Assembly: GCA_016795025.1 (NCBI GenBank)
Contig: JAEUIR010000018.1
Span: forward strand, 1-37,931
DNA length: 37,931 bases
From: Phycisphaerales bacterium
GTDB lineage: Bacteria; Planctomycetota; Phycisphaerae; UBA1845; Fen-1342
Reading direction: 5' to 3'
The stretch's first letter is position 1, and each line of letters starts with the position of its first letter. The notes under the pieces are model-generated. The model saw only the letters and a program-made list of their open reading frames with translations, was not told the origin of the DNA and ran no database searches. The position numbers were made by a program, and so were the translations under genes. This document shows positions 16,354-24,756 of the stretch, piece after piece.

Positions 16354-17691
16354 TCATTGCATCGCCGAGATCGCCGTGTCGAGTATCGACAACCCCTTGT
16401 CGATTTCGTGCGATTCGACATCGAGCATCGGACGAAAACGGATTGACCGCTCTCCGCAACTCAGGATCAGGAAGCCGCGCTCCTGACATTCGCTGCGAAG
16501 CGCATCGCGCTGTTGCGGAGTCGGCAAATCAAACGCCGCCCACAATCCCCGCCCGCGCGGCGCGGAAATCAGCGGTCGCCGCCGCGCCACCGCCAGCAAT
16601 TCGGTCTGCAAATGCTCGCCGACACGCGCCGCGTTCTCCACCAACCGCTCATCCCGAATAATCCGCAAATACTCCGTGCAGCGCACCATGTCGGAGAGAC
16701 TGCCGCCAAACGTGCTGTTAATCCGGCTGGAGACCTTGAACACATTGTCCACGTCGTCGATGCGCCCATTACACATGATGCCGCAAATCTGCGTCTTCTT
16801 GCCGAACACGATGATGTCCGGCATCACGTTGAAATGCTCGCACGCCCACATGCGGCCGGTCGAACCGATGCCGGTTTGCACCTCATCAAAAATCAGCAGC
16901 ATCTCATGCTGATCGCAGATCGACCGCAATCCCGCCAGAAACTCGCCGCGAAAATGATTGTCGCCGCCTTCGCCCTGAATTGGTTCGATGATGATCGCGG
17001 CGATGTTATGGCCGCGCTGCACGATCGCGTCATGAATCTGCCGCAGCGCCGCCTGCTCACGCCCGGCGACATCCCGCGTCCGCTGCGGCTCCGGAAGCGC
17101 AAAATTGATCGCCGGATTGTCGATTCGCGGCCAGTTGAATTTCGGAAAATACATCGTCTTGCGCGGGTCAGCCGTATCGGTCAGGCTCAGCGTGTATCCG
17201 CTTCGACCATGAAAGCAGCGTCGGAAATGGATGATCTCATGCCCGATCTCGCCGCGGCCGGCCGCGATGTTCTTTCGGACTTTCCAATCGAACGCGGTCT
17301 TGAGCGCGTTTTCGACCGCAAGCGCGCCGCCGTCGATGAAAAAGAAATGTTTGAACCCTGCCAGCCCGGCAACTTCATCCAGCGTTTCGACAAACTCTGC
17401 GTAGTAATCCGTATAAACATCCGGGTTTGCCACCTTCGTCGTGCTGGCGAGCGCGATTTTTCGCTGAAACGCCGCATCTCGCAAACGCGGATGGTTGTAG
17501 CCAATCGGCTGCGCCGCGAAGAATGCATAGAAATCGAGGAAATCCCGGTTACTCAGCGTATCATGAAGATACGAACCGTGGCTGGCGTCCAGATCGGCGA
17601 CGATCTTGAAGCCATCAACCAAGATTCGGCGGCGGAGAATTTCGAGCGTTCGGGCCGCGTCGTGACCTGCGGAGGCATTCATTACCGGCAT
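16354..17691 (-). CDS. lat: L-lysine 6-transaminase
   Basis: The ATG at 17691 has AAGAGGG at 7-nt spacing and gives 445 aa, the usual length; an in-frame start at 17754 is less likely. The protein is a class III PLP aminotransferase with features specific to L-lysine epsilon-aminotransferase: FFIDGGALAVENALKTAFDW, HFRRCFHGRSGYTLSLT, YFPKFNWPRI and LIFDEVQTG. FGKKTQICGI holds the PLP-binding lysine (K298 or K299). It moves the epsilon-amino group of lysine to 2-oxoglutarate, giving 2-aminoadipate semialdehyde (as piperideine-6-carboxylate) and glutamate. No other lysine-degradation gene adjoins it; the divergent neighbour is a protease. Likely lysine catabolism or osmolyte supply, by inference. 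Confidence 0.9.
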   Translation of the reverse strand: MPVMNASAGHDAARTLEILRRRILVDGFKIVADLDASHGSYLHDTLSNRDFLDFYAFFAAQPIGYNHPRLRDAAFQRKIALASTTKVANPDVYTDYYAEFVETLDEVAGLAGFKHFFFIDGGALAVENALKTAFDWKVRKNIAAGRGEIGHEIIHFRRCFHGRSGYTLSLTDTADPRKTMYFPKFNWPRIDNPAINFALPEPQRTRDVAGREQAALRQIHDAIVQRGHNIAAIIIEPIQGEGGDNHFRGEFLAGLRSICDQHEMLLIFDEVQTGIGSTGRMWACEHFNVMPDIIVFGKKTQICGIMCNGRIDDVDNVFKVSSRINSTFGGSLSDMVRCTEYLRIIRDERLVENAARVGEHLQTELLAVARRRPLISAPRGRGLWAAFDLPTPQQRDALRSECQERGFLILSCGERSIRFRPMLDVESHEIDKGLSILDTAISAMQ

Positions 17692-17880
17692 ATGCAAACC
17701 CTCTTGCCTAATGGTATCAGTGCCATCGGCTGCAACCAACGCAAGATTGGGCAATCCTTACGCCACGCGTTCAAAAAAACACACCCGGTTTTGAAAGTTG
17801 CGCCCCCGCTGAACCGTCTCTTGAATGAGCCCTGAAAGATGAGCATCGCCTAAGTCGGCCCATGGCCGGAGGTTATATCT

Positions 17881-19353
17881 GTGTCGCGTTTGAGCATGTT
17901 GCGAATGGGCGCGTTGACCGTAACGACGCTCGCGTTAGGCCTGTTTACTGCCGCCATCGCGGACCGACTATTGACCCGTTGGGCCTACGCGGTCGAAAAG
18001 GGCCGCATCCAGGCCGCAACCGACGACCTCGAAACTCTCGACGCCGAAGTCGCGACGCTTGAAAAAGTCGCCAGAGGATTCCGCGCGGTGGCCAAGGTCG
18101 CCCGTCCCGGCGTCGTGCAGATTCGCGTTTCCGGCGATCGTGCAGAGGGCATGCCCTCGCGCCACCCGGAAGTCATGCTCGGATCCGGCAGCGGCGTCAT
18201 CATGGACTCTGACGGCTACATCATGACCAACAACCATGTCATATCCGGCGAAGGCCGTCTGCGCGTCCGGCTCGTCGATGATCGCGAGTTCGACGCCGAG
18301 CGCATCGGCACCGATCCGCGTACCGACATTGCCGTGATCAAGGTGAACGCTCCGGATCTGCACCCCCTGAAATTCGGCGATTCGTCGCGCATGGAAGTCG
18401 GCGATTGGGTCGTCGCCGTCGGTGCGCCGTTTGGTTTGTCGCAAACCGTCACGCACGGAATCGTGAGCGCCGTCGGCCGCAGCAATCTCAGCGGTGTGGA
18501 CATCGACTATCAGGATTTCATTCAGTCCGACGCGGCCATTAACCCGGGCAACTCGGGCGGACCGCTGCTCAATCTCCGCGGCGAGGTCATTGGTATTAAC
18601 ACCGCCATCGCGTCGCCCAATCAGACGCAAAACGCGGGCGTCGCGTTTTCCGTCCCTTCAAACATGGCAGTGCGCGTCGCCGAGCAGTTACGCAAAAGCG
18701 GCTCTGTCGTGCGCGGCTGGCTGGGCGTGAGCTTCACGGCCTTTCCGAAGGACGACGCCGAGTTATTCGGCGTGAAGGACGGCCGCGGCGCCTTTATCGA
18801 AGCCGTGCTTGAGGACACGCCGGCCGCGAAAGCCGGAATCGAAGTCGAGGACGTGATCGTCGGCGTCAACGATAAGCCGATCGAAGACAGCGAAAAGCTG
18901 CGGACGATTTTCGCTGACTTGGTGCCCGGCGAAAAAACTCGCCTCCAGGTCATTCGCGATCGCAAGCCAATGGACCTGACCGTCACGGTCGGCCGGCAAC
19001 CGGCCGAAGGGCGATTGCGGGCAGCGCGCGCCGACGGAGTGCAGTGGCGCGAAGTGCCTCAATTGCCGCTGTATCTCCGAACGCTGAACCAGCGTGCTGC
19101 GGAGCGCCTGAAGCACGACCCGGCCGAACGGGGCGCGCTGATTGTCGGCGCTCCGGACGACGCCGGCATATCAAACATCGAGCCGGGCGATGTCATCGTT
19201 TGGTGCAATGGCGAGCGCATCGAATCCGTCGGCGACCTGCGCCGCGCGATCGAATCCAAGCCCAAAGCGCGAAGCGTGAAGCTGCAAGTCGTCTCGCCAA
19301 GCGACGATCGCCGCGAAGTGATCATTGAGCTGCCGGAGAAATCCGGGCGATGA
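17881..19353 (+). CDS. htrA: HtrA/Deg-family serine endopeptidase with two PDZ domains
   Basis: 490 aa; GTG start at 17881 with GGAGG eight bases upstream. An N-terminal hydrophobic segment (~8-28) is a signal anchor or signal peptide, followed by a short helical linker. The trypsin-like domain (~70-270) has the full triad: H119 in NNHVIS, D149 in TDIAVIKV and S225 in GNSGGPLLN. PDZ1 spans ~278-376 (RGWLGVSF ... AAKAGIEVEDVIVGVND) and PDZ2 ~410-485 (ALIVGAPDDAG ... IEPGDVIVWCNGE). By family it degrades or refolds damaged envelope proteins in the periplasm. It is a single gene divergent from lat with 189 bp between them; no recognisable heat-stress promoter was identified. Confidence 0.92.
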   Translation: MSRLSMLRMGALTVTTLALGLFTAAIADRLLTRWAYAVEKGRIQAATDDLETLDAEVATLEKVARGFRAVAKVARPGVVQIRVSGDRAEGMPSRHPEVMLGSGSGVIMDSDGYIMTNNHVISGEGRLRVRLVDDREFDAERIGTDPRTDIAVIKVNAPDLHPLKFGDSSRMEVGDWVVAVGAPFGLSQTVTHGIVSAVGRSNLSGVDIDYQDFIQSDAAINPGNSGGPLLNLRGEVIGINTAIASPNQTQNAGVAFSVPSNMAVRVAEQLRKSGSVVRGWLGVSFTAFPKDDAELFGVKDGRGAFIEAVLEDTPAAKAGIEVEDVIVGVNDKPIEDSEKLRTIFADLVPGEKTRLQVIRDRKPMDLTVTVGRQPAEGRLRAARADGVQWREVPQLPLYLRTLNQRAAERLKHDPAERGALIVGAPDDAGISNIEPGDVIVWCNGERIESVGDLRRAIESKPKARSVKLQVVSPSDDRREVIIELPEKSGR

Positions 19354-19583
19354 AAAAAACGCCATCATGAACGGGCCACGCTGCCAATTGACGAGGGCGT
19401 CGCCGCCGGTCTGTCCGAACAAAGCCGTCGGGATGATGTCGTTCGGCGTCGAAATAGCAGCGCCGTGATCCGGCGGAGTAACCCCGGCCTGATGAGTCGT
19501 CGGTCCGTCTGAATGACGCCGCGCTGCTGACGCCGCCAGCCCGACGGAATCACACCGCCGGTTCGGTCAGAATGACGGTGCAG

Positions 19584-19744
19584 GTTTGTAAACGGCTCCC
19601 CTCCCGAACTGCTGCCGGGGCCCAGGCAGCACATGAAGCGGCTGGTGGGCAGACGATTCTCTTCCCCGAACTGCTCCATCTGGATCAGGCCTCCAGTGTC
19701 GCGTGAAGCACGTCGTTTGTAACCGTTTCGCTTCCCGAACCGCT
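19584..19744 (+). repeat. Degenerate direct repeats, ~62-69 bp period
   Basis: Two 30-bp stretches starting GTTTGTAA and ending CCCGAAC(T/C)GCT (19584-19613 and 19715-19744) match at 24 of 30 positions. A partial third copy, CTTCCCCGAACTGCT, lies between them at 19661-19675. The CCCGAAC cores are spaced 62 and 69 bp. Function unknown. Confidence 0.6.
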
Positions 19745-19809
19745 CTATCTGACTTCACTGCGCGCCATACATTCCACATCGCGCTGGCCGTCTCTGGCCG
19801 ACGCAACGA

Positions 19810-19930
19810 CCCCGGATGGGGTCGCGGAATGTCGCCACGGGTGGAGCGGCGCGGCCGCGCAGCCGTCCGCCGCGCAACCCGTGGCTATGATCTCGACGAA
19901 TTAGATCAGCCCCGGCAGGGGCGACGGAAT
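19810..19930 (+). repeat. Composite intergenic repeat, copy A
   Basis: In order: a CCCCGGATGGGG hairpin, GGAATGTCGC then CACGGGTGGAG (19826-19846), an AACCCGTGG segment making an 8-bp inverted repeat with the earlier CCACGGGT (19835-19842 with 19877-19884), then CCCCGGCAGGGG followed by CGACGGAAT (to 19930). Copy B has the same order on the other strand. From memory, ACGGGTGGAG...ACCCGTGG elements are widespread intergenic repeats in planctomycetes. Confidence 0.7.
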
Positions 19931-19997
19931 TCGGGCGAGCGGAGCGCGACGCGGCTGAAATCCGCCATGCGGTGTCCGCTGCCGTTCGGGTTTCCTT

Positions 19998-20095
19998 CGC
20001 CCCATTCGGGGCGGGCCCACATGCTCACCTTACCACGGGTTTCGGCCGCTTCGCGACCTCCACCCGTAGCGACATTCCGACGCCCCGTCGGGGCG
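19998..20095 (-). repeat. Composite intergenic repeat, copy B (inverted)
   Basis: Read on the minus strand from 20095: CGCCCCGACGGGGCG hairpin, GGAATGTCGC then TACGGGTGGAG (20 of 21 bases as copy A over 20058-20078), AACCCGTGG, then CGCCCCGAATGGGGCG (19998-20013) followed by AAGGAA. It is the same architecture as copy A, in inverse orientation about 70 bp away. Confidence 0.7.
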
Positions 20096-20220
20096 AAGAT
20101 GTTGGCAAACTTGAGGTTTCAACGCCTGGACCAAGGGCCTACTTTTTTCTCTCTTCGGCCCGGCGGGCCGACGCAATTCTCGTTCGCCTTGCAGGCGAAG
20201 AGCGAGTGGTGGTTCTGAGA

Positions 20221-20240
20221 CCGGCAACTGAAGTTGCCGG
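20221..20240. repeat. 9-bp near-continuous palindrome
   Basis: CCGGCAACT-GA-AGTTGCCGG is a perfect stem with a 2-nt loop and no T-tract on either side. It is probably another dispersed palindromic unit of this repeat nest rather than a terminator. Confidence 0.55.
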
Positions 20241-20313
20241 CAACGCTCGTACGTCCCGCCGGGCGGGTAGCGGGTCAGTGTTTGCGGCCTGAGCCGAACC
20301 GCGCGCCTCAGCA

Positions 20314-20360
20314 AGCGGCCTCTTTTCGCGAATGGCCGCTCCCTTACGGTCGCGGCTCAG
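20314..20360 (-). repeat. GC hairpin block with GCGACCGTAAGGGAGCGG motif
   Basis: AGCGGCC (20314-20320) pairs with GGCCGCT (20334-20340), and the minus strand then reads GCGACCGTAAGGGAGCGG. The plus-strand translation gives PLPYGRGSV, a peptide I remember from many spurious annotations in planctomycete and other environmental genomes. That points to a dispersed repeat rather than a gene. Confidence 0.55.
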
Positions 20361-20521
20361 TTCAAACTGACCGACTACCGTCGGGCGGAATACACCGCGG
20401 CGGCCGGTGCCATCGCCAAGTTCTCCGCTCGCATCGCCGCTCGACATATGCGACCCACAAACATGACACCGACCCCCCGGTGGACTTACACCTTCAAGTC
20501 AGCGCGCCATGCCCGGCGCAC

Positions 20522-20555
20522 AAAAAAAGAAGAAGCCGGATCGTTAGACCCGGCT
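20522..20555 (-). terminator. Rho-independent terminator of the PEP-CTERM gene
   Basis: On the minus strand, AGCCGG (20550-20555) pairs with CCGGCT (20534-20539) around a ~10-nt loop, followed by TCTTC and a run of seven T (20522-20528). It lies about 30 bp after the stop codon at 20586. Confidence 0.85.
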
Positions 20556-20585
20556 CCATAAGTCTGCTGTTGCTAAGTCAGCCGA

Positions 20586-21398
20586 TTAGCGGCGACGCAG
20601 CGCCAGAGCGCCCAGACCGAGCAGCACGAGGCTGGCCGGTTCCGGAACGATGCAGGCGTCGGCATCAACCGAAGCCGTGCCGAACTGATTGCCGCGGACC
20701 GAGGCATCGCCCCAGCCGAAGTTGACATCATCGGTCGCCGGGCTGCCGCCTTCGCGGGTGATGCCAGCCGTACCGACCGTCAGGCGAACTTCCGTGCCGG
20801 CACCGCCGGTCACTTCGACGTAACCGAGGTACACGTCGCCGTTGCCCTCGAAGAAGCCGTCGCCGGTGTCCCAGCCGTCATCCAAGGCCGGACCCTGAAC
20901 GCCGGACGTCGTAACCGCAACGAGGTTGACGTTGCCGTTGGTGCCATCGAAGTCCGAATTGGTCTGCCAACGACGACGCGTTGAAGGCGTCGTGTTCAGG
21001 CTGACCCAATCCGTCAGAACGCCACCGCCGCCGATGCTGATGCCGAGGGCGATACCGTTCCACTTGTTCGTATCGGGAACGCCGTCGCCGTCATTGTCAG
21101 CGCCCTGCTCGGCCTTCGCCCACAGGTGGAAGCGGGCCGTCGCGCTCGTCTGGCCCGGGGCCAGTTCGTAGCAAGGATTCGTCGCAGTGCCCTTTTCGCT
21201 CGGCACATTGAGGTTAAGACCGGTGCCAGGTGCCGCAGCCGCGGCGTTCATCACGTGCGCCGGATTCGTCACGCCCGGCAGCGGGGCATGGCCCGCTGAG
21301 ATCGGGTTGTCCAGCGAGAAATAAAGGCGCAGGTTGGCCGCGCTGGCAGCGCCGGCAAGCAGTGTTGCGCCGGCACAAATCGCAAGAAACTTCTTCAT
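20586..21398 (-). CDS. Secreted PEP-CTERM protein
   Basis: 270 aa; the ATG at 21398 has GGAGGAGAG ten or so bases upstream and begins MKKFLAICAGATLLAGAASA, a clean signal peptide. An in-frame GTG at 21416 would overlap that ribosome binding site. The body (~25-248) is beta-rich and low in charge, with one calcium-loop-like DNDGDGVPDTN stretch at ~105-115. The C-terminus is VPEPASLVLLGLGALALRRR, a textbook PEP-CTERM tail. No enzymatic motif is seen. It has its own promoter candidate and a strong terminator, so it is probably expressed as an abundant single transcript. Likely a surface or matrix protein; exact role unknown. Confidence 0.85.
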   Translation of the reverse strand: MKKFLAICAGATLLAGAASAANLRLYFSLDNPISAGHAPLPGVTNPAHVMNAAAAAPGTGLNLNVPSEKGTATNPCYELAPGQTSATARFHLWAKAEQGADNDGDGVPDTNKWNGIALGISIGGGGVLTDWVSLNTTPSTRRRWQTNSDFDGTNGNVNLVAVTTSGVQGPALDDGWDTGDGFFEGNGDVYLGYVEVTGGAGTEVRLTVGTAGITREGGSPATDDVNFGWGDASVRGNQFGTASVDADACIVPEPASLVLLGLGALALRRR

Positions 21399-21520
21399 AA
21401 CTTCGCTCTCCTCCACATCGGGCAGGTTGTTGATAGAGAAGTCAGGCGAACGCCTGCGGCTTCCCTGGGACCAGACCTAGTGAGACTTGGGTGCCACTCA
21501 CCCGCACTCCACGAGAGCCA

Positions 21521-21549
21521 GTTATAGCCGATGCAATGGGGCGATGCAA
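21521..21549 (-). promoter_or_regulatory. Candidate sigma70-type promoter for the PEP-CTERM gene
   Basis: On the minus strand TTGCAT (21544-21549) is followed after 17 bp by TATAAC (21521-21526), giving a leader of roughly 115 nt to the start at 21398. The -10 is good and the -35 poor (3 of 6). The remainder of the gap 21550-21718 is notably AT-rich with several T/A runs; nothing else is assignable there. Confidence 0.4.
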
Positions 21550-21718
21550 GAGAATTTTTGACAAGAAATTTGACTTTTCGAGCGGACAATACGTAGCCGA
21601 TCCCAGTCAAATCTCTCGAAAAAAAATCAAAAATATGCTGTAACATGTGTCAAATAAACGGCTTACGACCGAAAACCGGAGTATCGCTTTCCGCTCCGAC
21701 CTCGCTCCCCATCCCGAG

Positions 21719-22624
21719 CTACTCGGCGCGCATACGGTTTTCACCTAAGTCACGCTCCAGTCGTTTGGACTGACGCTGCCGACACGCCTCAGCGAGAACC
21801 ACCGCCGCCGCATGAGACAACGACAGCGACGACGCGCTGCCCGGCCACATCGGAATCCGCACGAACCCATCACAAACATCCCGCATCGCGCCGCTCAGCC
21901 CGCGTTTCTCGCCGCCAATCGCCAGCGCGACGCCACTTTCCAACGAAACCTCATACATCGTTCGTTTGGCACCACCCAAACACCCGATCAGCCGGATTTG
22001 TCGTTTCCGAAACAGCCCCACAACCGGCCCCAGATCGTCGATCTGAACAAGCGGCAGACGCTCATACGCCCCCGATGATGGTCTTCCCACCTCGACCACA
22101 TCGAAGTCCCACACATGCCGTTTAATCAATATTGCATGCGCCCCAAATGCTTCGGCCGACCGCATCGTAAATCCGAGATTTCGCGCGTCGTCAATGCCTT
22201 CCAATACCAGCAATAACGGCGAAACTCCCAACGACGCCAACAGATGATCGAGCTGCTCGATATTCAGTCGTGGCTTCGTTGAGCAGACAGCCACCAACCC
22301 TCCATGCGACGCACCGTGAGTCAGTGCGTCAAGCTCGTGGCGCTCGACGAACCGATACGGAATGTTCCGCGATTCAGCCGCGGACAACACATCCTGAAAC
22401 GCCCTCGCTTGCAAACCCCGTCGGATCAAAATAACCTGGAATCGGCGCTGAAATGCCCCGATCGCCGCGAGGATCGATTGTCGGCCTTCGATATGCTCCC
22501 AACCTCCGGCCAATTCCCATAACCTCTTTAGATCAATATAGTTGCGGCCAGACACACTCGCTCGCGTCCGTGAACTGCGGAGTATACACAAATCTGAACG
22601 GCTTGATTGACCCTGTCCCAACAC
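21719..22624 (-). CDS. SpoU/TrmH-family RNA 2'-O-methyltransferase
   Basis: Up to 301 aa from a GTG at 22624, but the start is uncertain: the first ~35 residues are not conserved-looking and later in-frame GTG or TTG starts are possible. Residues ~55-125 resemble the SpoU substrate-binding domain. The SPOUT knot carries all three family motifs: LEGIDDARNLGFTMRSAEAFG (with the N-x-G-x3-R core), LAIGGEKRGLS, and the C-terminal SLSLSHAAAVVLAEACRQR. By family it uses S-adenosylmethionine to methylate a ribose 2'-OH in rRNA or tRNA; which nucleotide cannot be read from sequence. Single gene, divergent from the following PEP-CTERM gene. Confidence 0.85.
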   Translation of the reverse strand: MLGQGQSSRSDLCILRSSRTRASVSGRNYIDLKRLWELAGGWEHIEGRQSILAAIGAFQRRFQVILIRRGLQARAFQDVLSAAESRNIPYRFVERHELDALTHGASHGGLVAVCSTKPRLNIEQLDHLLASLGVSPLLLVLEGIDDARNLGFTMRSAEAFGAHAILIKRHVWDFDVVEVGRPSSGAYERLPLVQIDDLGPVVGLFRKRQIRLIGCLGGAKRTMYEVSLESGVALAIGGEKRGLSGAMRDVCDGFVRIPMWPGSASSLSLSHAAAVVLAEACRQRQSKRLERDLGENRMRAE

Positions 22625-22756
22625 AGGTCTAACATCGCACGCGGTTCCAATAGCTCGCGCGCTTCATGATGCGACATTTGTGGGTGAAATCGGCCGCGCA
22701 TGCTGGGTGCGCGATCCTGAACTCGTCCATGTGCTGGAATGGTGGAGATTCAGGGA

Positions 22757-23578
22757 ATGCTCAAATTCTATTGCGCGGTCGTTGCGTTGCTCTGCACGGT
22801 CGCGGCGGTTGCGCAAATTCCCACTGTCGATCATCTGGTGGCTTCGATTCAAACCGGAGATTCCGAATTCGGCGGCGTCGCCGGTCCATCCAATTTTGCG
22901 TACGGTTTCGAGCCATCCGAGGGGTTCGTGGTGGGGCCGCTTGAGCCTCAAAACGGCTTCTCCGCGTCCGGCGCCAATGCCCAATGGGCGTCAATCAGCA
23001 ACGTGAATCCCGGCGGCGGCGAGCAGCACCTGCGGCTGACCGAGGACTTCACCGTCGCACGCGGCACGACGCGCGTCGCGCTTTCGCCAAATCTCGGGCC
23101 GCTGCCCGACGGGTCGTCCTCGACCTCCATGTTGATCGACATCTCCAACTACGGTGGGTCGGATTACGACGTAATCGGCCAGGCGCCGAGCCTCGGTCTG
23201 ATCACCTGGCGAGTAAAATTCAACTTCGACAACGGCTTGGGAACAGGCAACATATTGGTGCTTGACGACGTTGGCGGCGGCTTGGAATTTGTCGACACAG
23301 GCGTGGCGTGGATCGCCGGAGAATACCGATCGCTCCGGGTCGAAGTCGATTCGCCCAGCGACGCGATTCGCTACTTCTATTCCGGCGCGCTGATTTATTC
23401 GAGCCAGGCCGGAATCTTCGCCGGAACGCGCGTGGAGCAGCTCGGCTGGCTGACGGATAATCTGCAACTCGAAACGGAATCCGGCGATATTGACGCGGTC
23501 CAACTCCTCATTCCCGAACCTGCATCCGGCCTGGCAATGATGCTAACGCTCATCGCGTGGCGATTTCGCGGCCGGTGA
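22757..23578 (+). CDS. PEP-CTERM protein, first of a tandem paralogous pair
   Basis: 273 aa from the ATG at 22757, with GGTGGAG ~10 bases upstream; an in-frame ATG at 22739 is possible but would put that site inside the gene. Signal peptide MLKFYCAVVALLCTVAAVAQ. The body shares segments with the next gene in the same order: GGVAGPSNF, LEPQNGF-SASG, NPGGGEQH, SPNLGPLPDGSS, and VIGQAPSLGLITWRVKFN. The tail is IPEPASGLAMMLTLIAWRFRGR, a slightly degenerate PEP-CTERM. No catalytic signature is seen. Presumably exported and surface-sorted; function unknown. Confidence 0.82.
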   Translation: MLKFYCAVVALLCTVAAVAQIPTVDHLVASIQTGDSEFGGVAGPSNFAYGFEPSEGFVVGPLEPQNGFSASGANAQWASISNVNPGGGEQHLRLTEDFTVARGTTRVALSPNLGPLPDGSSSTSMLIDISNYGGSDYDVIGQAPSLGLITWRVKFNFDNGLGTGNILVLDDVGGGLEFVDTGVAWIAGEYRSLRVEVDSPSDAIRYFYSGALIYSSQAGIFAGTRVEQLGWLTDNLQLETESGDIDAVQLLIPEPASGLAMMLTLIAWRFRGR

Positions 23579-23807
23579 GACTCGCAAAGCCGGCCACCAA
23601 CCGGTGTCCTTGGGCACTGCCGCCGAAACCGTGTCACAATTCCGTTGACTTTCCATTTCCATTTCTTTAGATTCGTGATGTGGAGATCGGTCCGCGCAAC
23701 ATCACAGCGCGCGACCGAAGCATTTCGAACACCGTAGAGTATCTGGACCGGCGTGGAAACCGGTCGAAAAGCATGCGCGCTGACGGCGCGCCTGCGAGGA
23801 GGATGTC

Positions 23808-24644
23808 ATGGCATTTCGTCGTTTCTTGTTCGTGGCGGCAGGCGTCGCCCTGTCGACTACAGCGCTGGCGTCGCGGTATATCCCCTATACCGGCTCGCTG
23901 CGTTCTTTTGATCTGGGACAGACCGAAGAAGGCGGAATCGCCGGCCCCGGAAATCAGAGCATCGATTTCGAGGCCCCGGCGTACGCCACCGGCGTTCTTG
24001 AGCCACAGAACGGCTGGCTCGCCTCCGGCGTGAATCTGCCCTGGAACTCCGTGTCCACCGCGAATCCCGCCGGCGGCGCTCAGCACGCCCGCGTGATTTT
24101 CGACCCGACCGTGGCGGCTGGAACCGCACGCAACTTGCTCGGCCCGAACCTGGGCGACCAGCCGGACGGCGGAAACAGCCTCACCAACGTGAAGGTCGCA
24201 AACTCGAACGACCAAGGCGCGTCCGTTTCGGTCATTGGCCAAGCGCCGACGCAAGGGTTCCTCACCTGGCGCGTGCTGTTCAATCTCAACGACGGCTTCA
24301 CGGCCGGCACGCCGGGCGCGATTTTCGTGCTCGATGACCCGGATCTCGGCGGCCCCGCCCCGCTTGCGTTTTACGCCACCAACGTAACCTGGAACGAAGG
24401 CCCCTATACCGATCTTCGCGTCTCCGTTCGCCAAGACGTCGGCGCGATCGACTATTACTACGGCGGCGTTCGCATTTACACCAGCGCGATCTATGCCGGC
24501 ACCGAGACGCAGCAATTCGTGGTTAGCTCCAACAATCGACAACTTGTCGATGAGACGTTTGATGTCGATGACATCGAAATCGTCCCCGAGCCGGCCACCG
24601 CGCTGCTCGGTTTGCTCGGTCTGGCGATGCTTCGTCGCCGCTAA
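23808..24644 (+). CDS. PEP-CTERM protein, second of a tandem paralogous pair
   Basis: 278 aa; ATG at 23808 with AGGAGG five to six bases upstream. Signal peptide MAFRRFLFVAAGVALSTTALA. Shared with the previous gene: GGIAGPGNQ, LEPQNGW-LASG, NPAGGAQH, GPNLGDQPDGGNS, VIGQAPTQGFLTWRVLFN and a YYYGGVRIY strand. The tail VPEPATALLGLLGLAMLRRR is a canonical PEP-CTERM. It is separated from its paralogue by 229 bp and followed by a strong terminator. The pair most likely arose by local duplication and then diverged. No function can be assigned. Confidence 0.85.
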   Translation: MAFRRFLFVAAGVALSTTALASRYIPYTGSLRSFDLGQTEEGGIAGPGNQSIDFEAPAYATGVLEPQNGWLASGVNLPWNSVSTANPAGGAQHARVIFDPTVAAGTARNLLGPNLGDQPDGGNSLTNVKVANSNDQGASVSVIGQAPTQGFLTWRVLFNLNDGFTAGTPGAIFVLDDPDLGGPAPLAFYATNVTWNEGPYTDLRVSVRQDVGAIDYYYGGVRIYTSAIYAGTETQQFVVSSNNRQLVDETFDVDDIEIVPEPATALLGLLGLAMLRRR

Positions 24645-24671
24645 GCGCGATTTGACCTGAAGTGAATTCAG

Positions 24672-24708
24672 CGGCGGCCGGACGATCCTCCGGCCGCCGT
24701 CGTTTTTT
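24672..24708 (+). terminator. Rho-independent terminator after the PEP-CTERM pair
   Basis: CGGCGGCCGGA (24672-24682), 6-nt loop, exact complement TCCGGCCGCCG (24689-24699), then TCG and six T (24703-24708). A textbook intrinsic terminator 27 bp beyond the stop codon. Confidence 0.9.
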
Positions 24709-24756
24709 GCGCCAATCCGCGCGGAGCGCCGCCCGTCACCGGGTAAATTGCCCGGC

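Larger units (their letters stand above)
19354..20520. other. Gene-free, repeat-rich stretch of about 1.2 kb
   Basis: No frame here has a ribosome binding site or protein-like composition. The stretch holds at least four kinds of short repeat, listed separately: degenerate direct repeats at 19584-19744, an inverted pair of a composite element (19810-19930 and 19998-20095), a 9-bp palindrome at 20221-20240 and a GC hairpin block at 20314-20360. The part 19354-19580 also has related but weaker repeats around GTCxGxATGACG motifs. It reads as a landing zone for dispersed repeats between htrA and a convergent gene. Confidence 0.7.

Noticed and set aside
16513-17835. 440-codon open frame on the plus strand opposite the lysine transaminase gene
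   Set aside because: It is the mirror of a highly conserved enzyme, is rich in Arg/His/Pro with no domain, and has no ribosome binding site. Long antisense frames are common in GC-rich genes.
20234-20725. 163-codon plus-strand frame including PLPYGRGSV
   Set aside because: It overlaps the repeat nest, the terminator and the antisense side of the PEP-CTERM gene; the peptide motif is one I associate with dispersed repeats.
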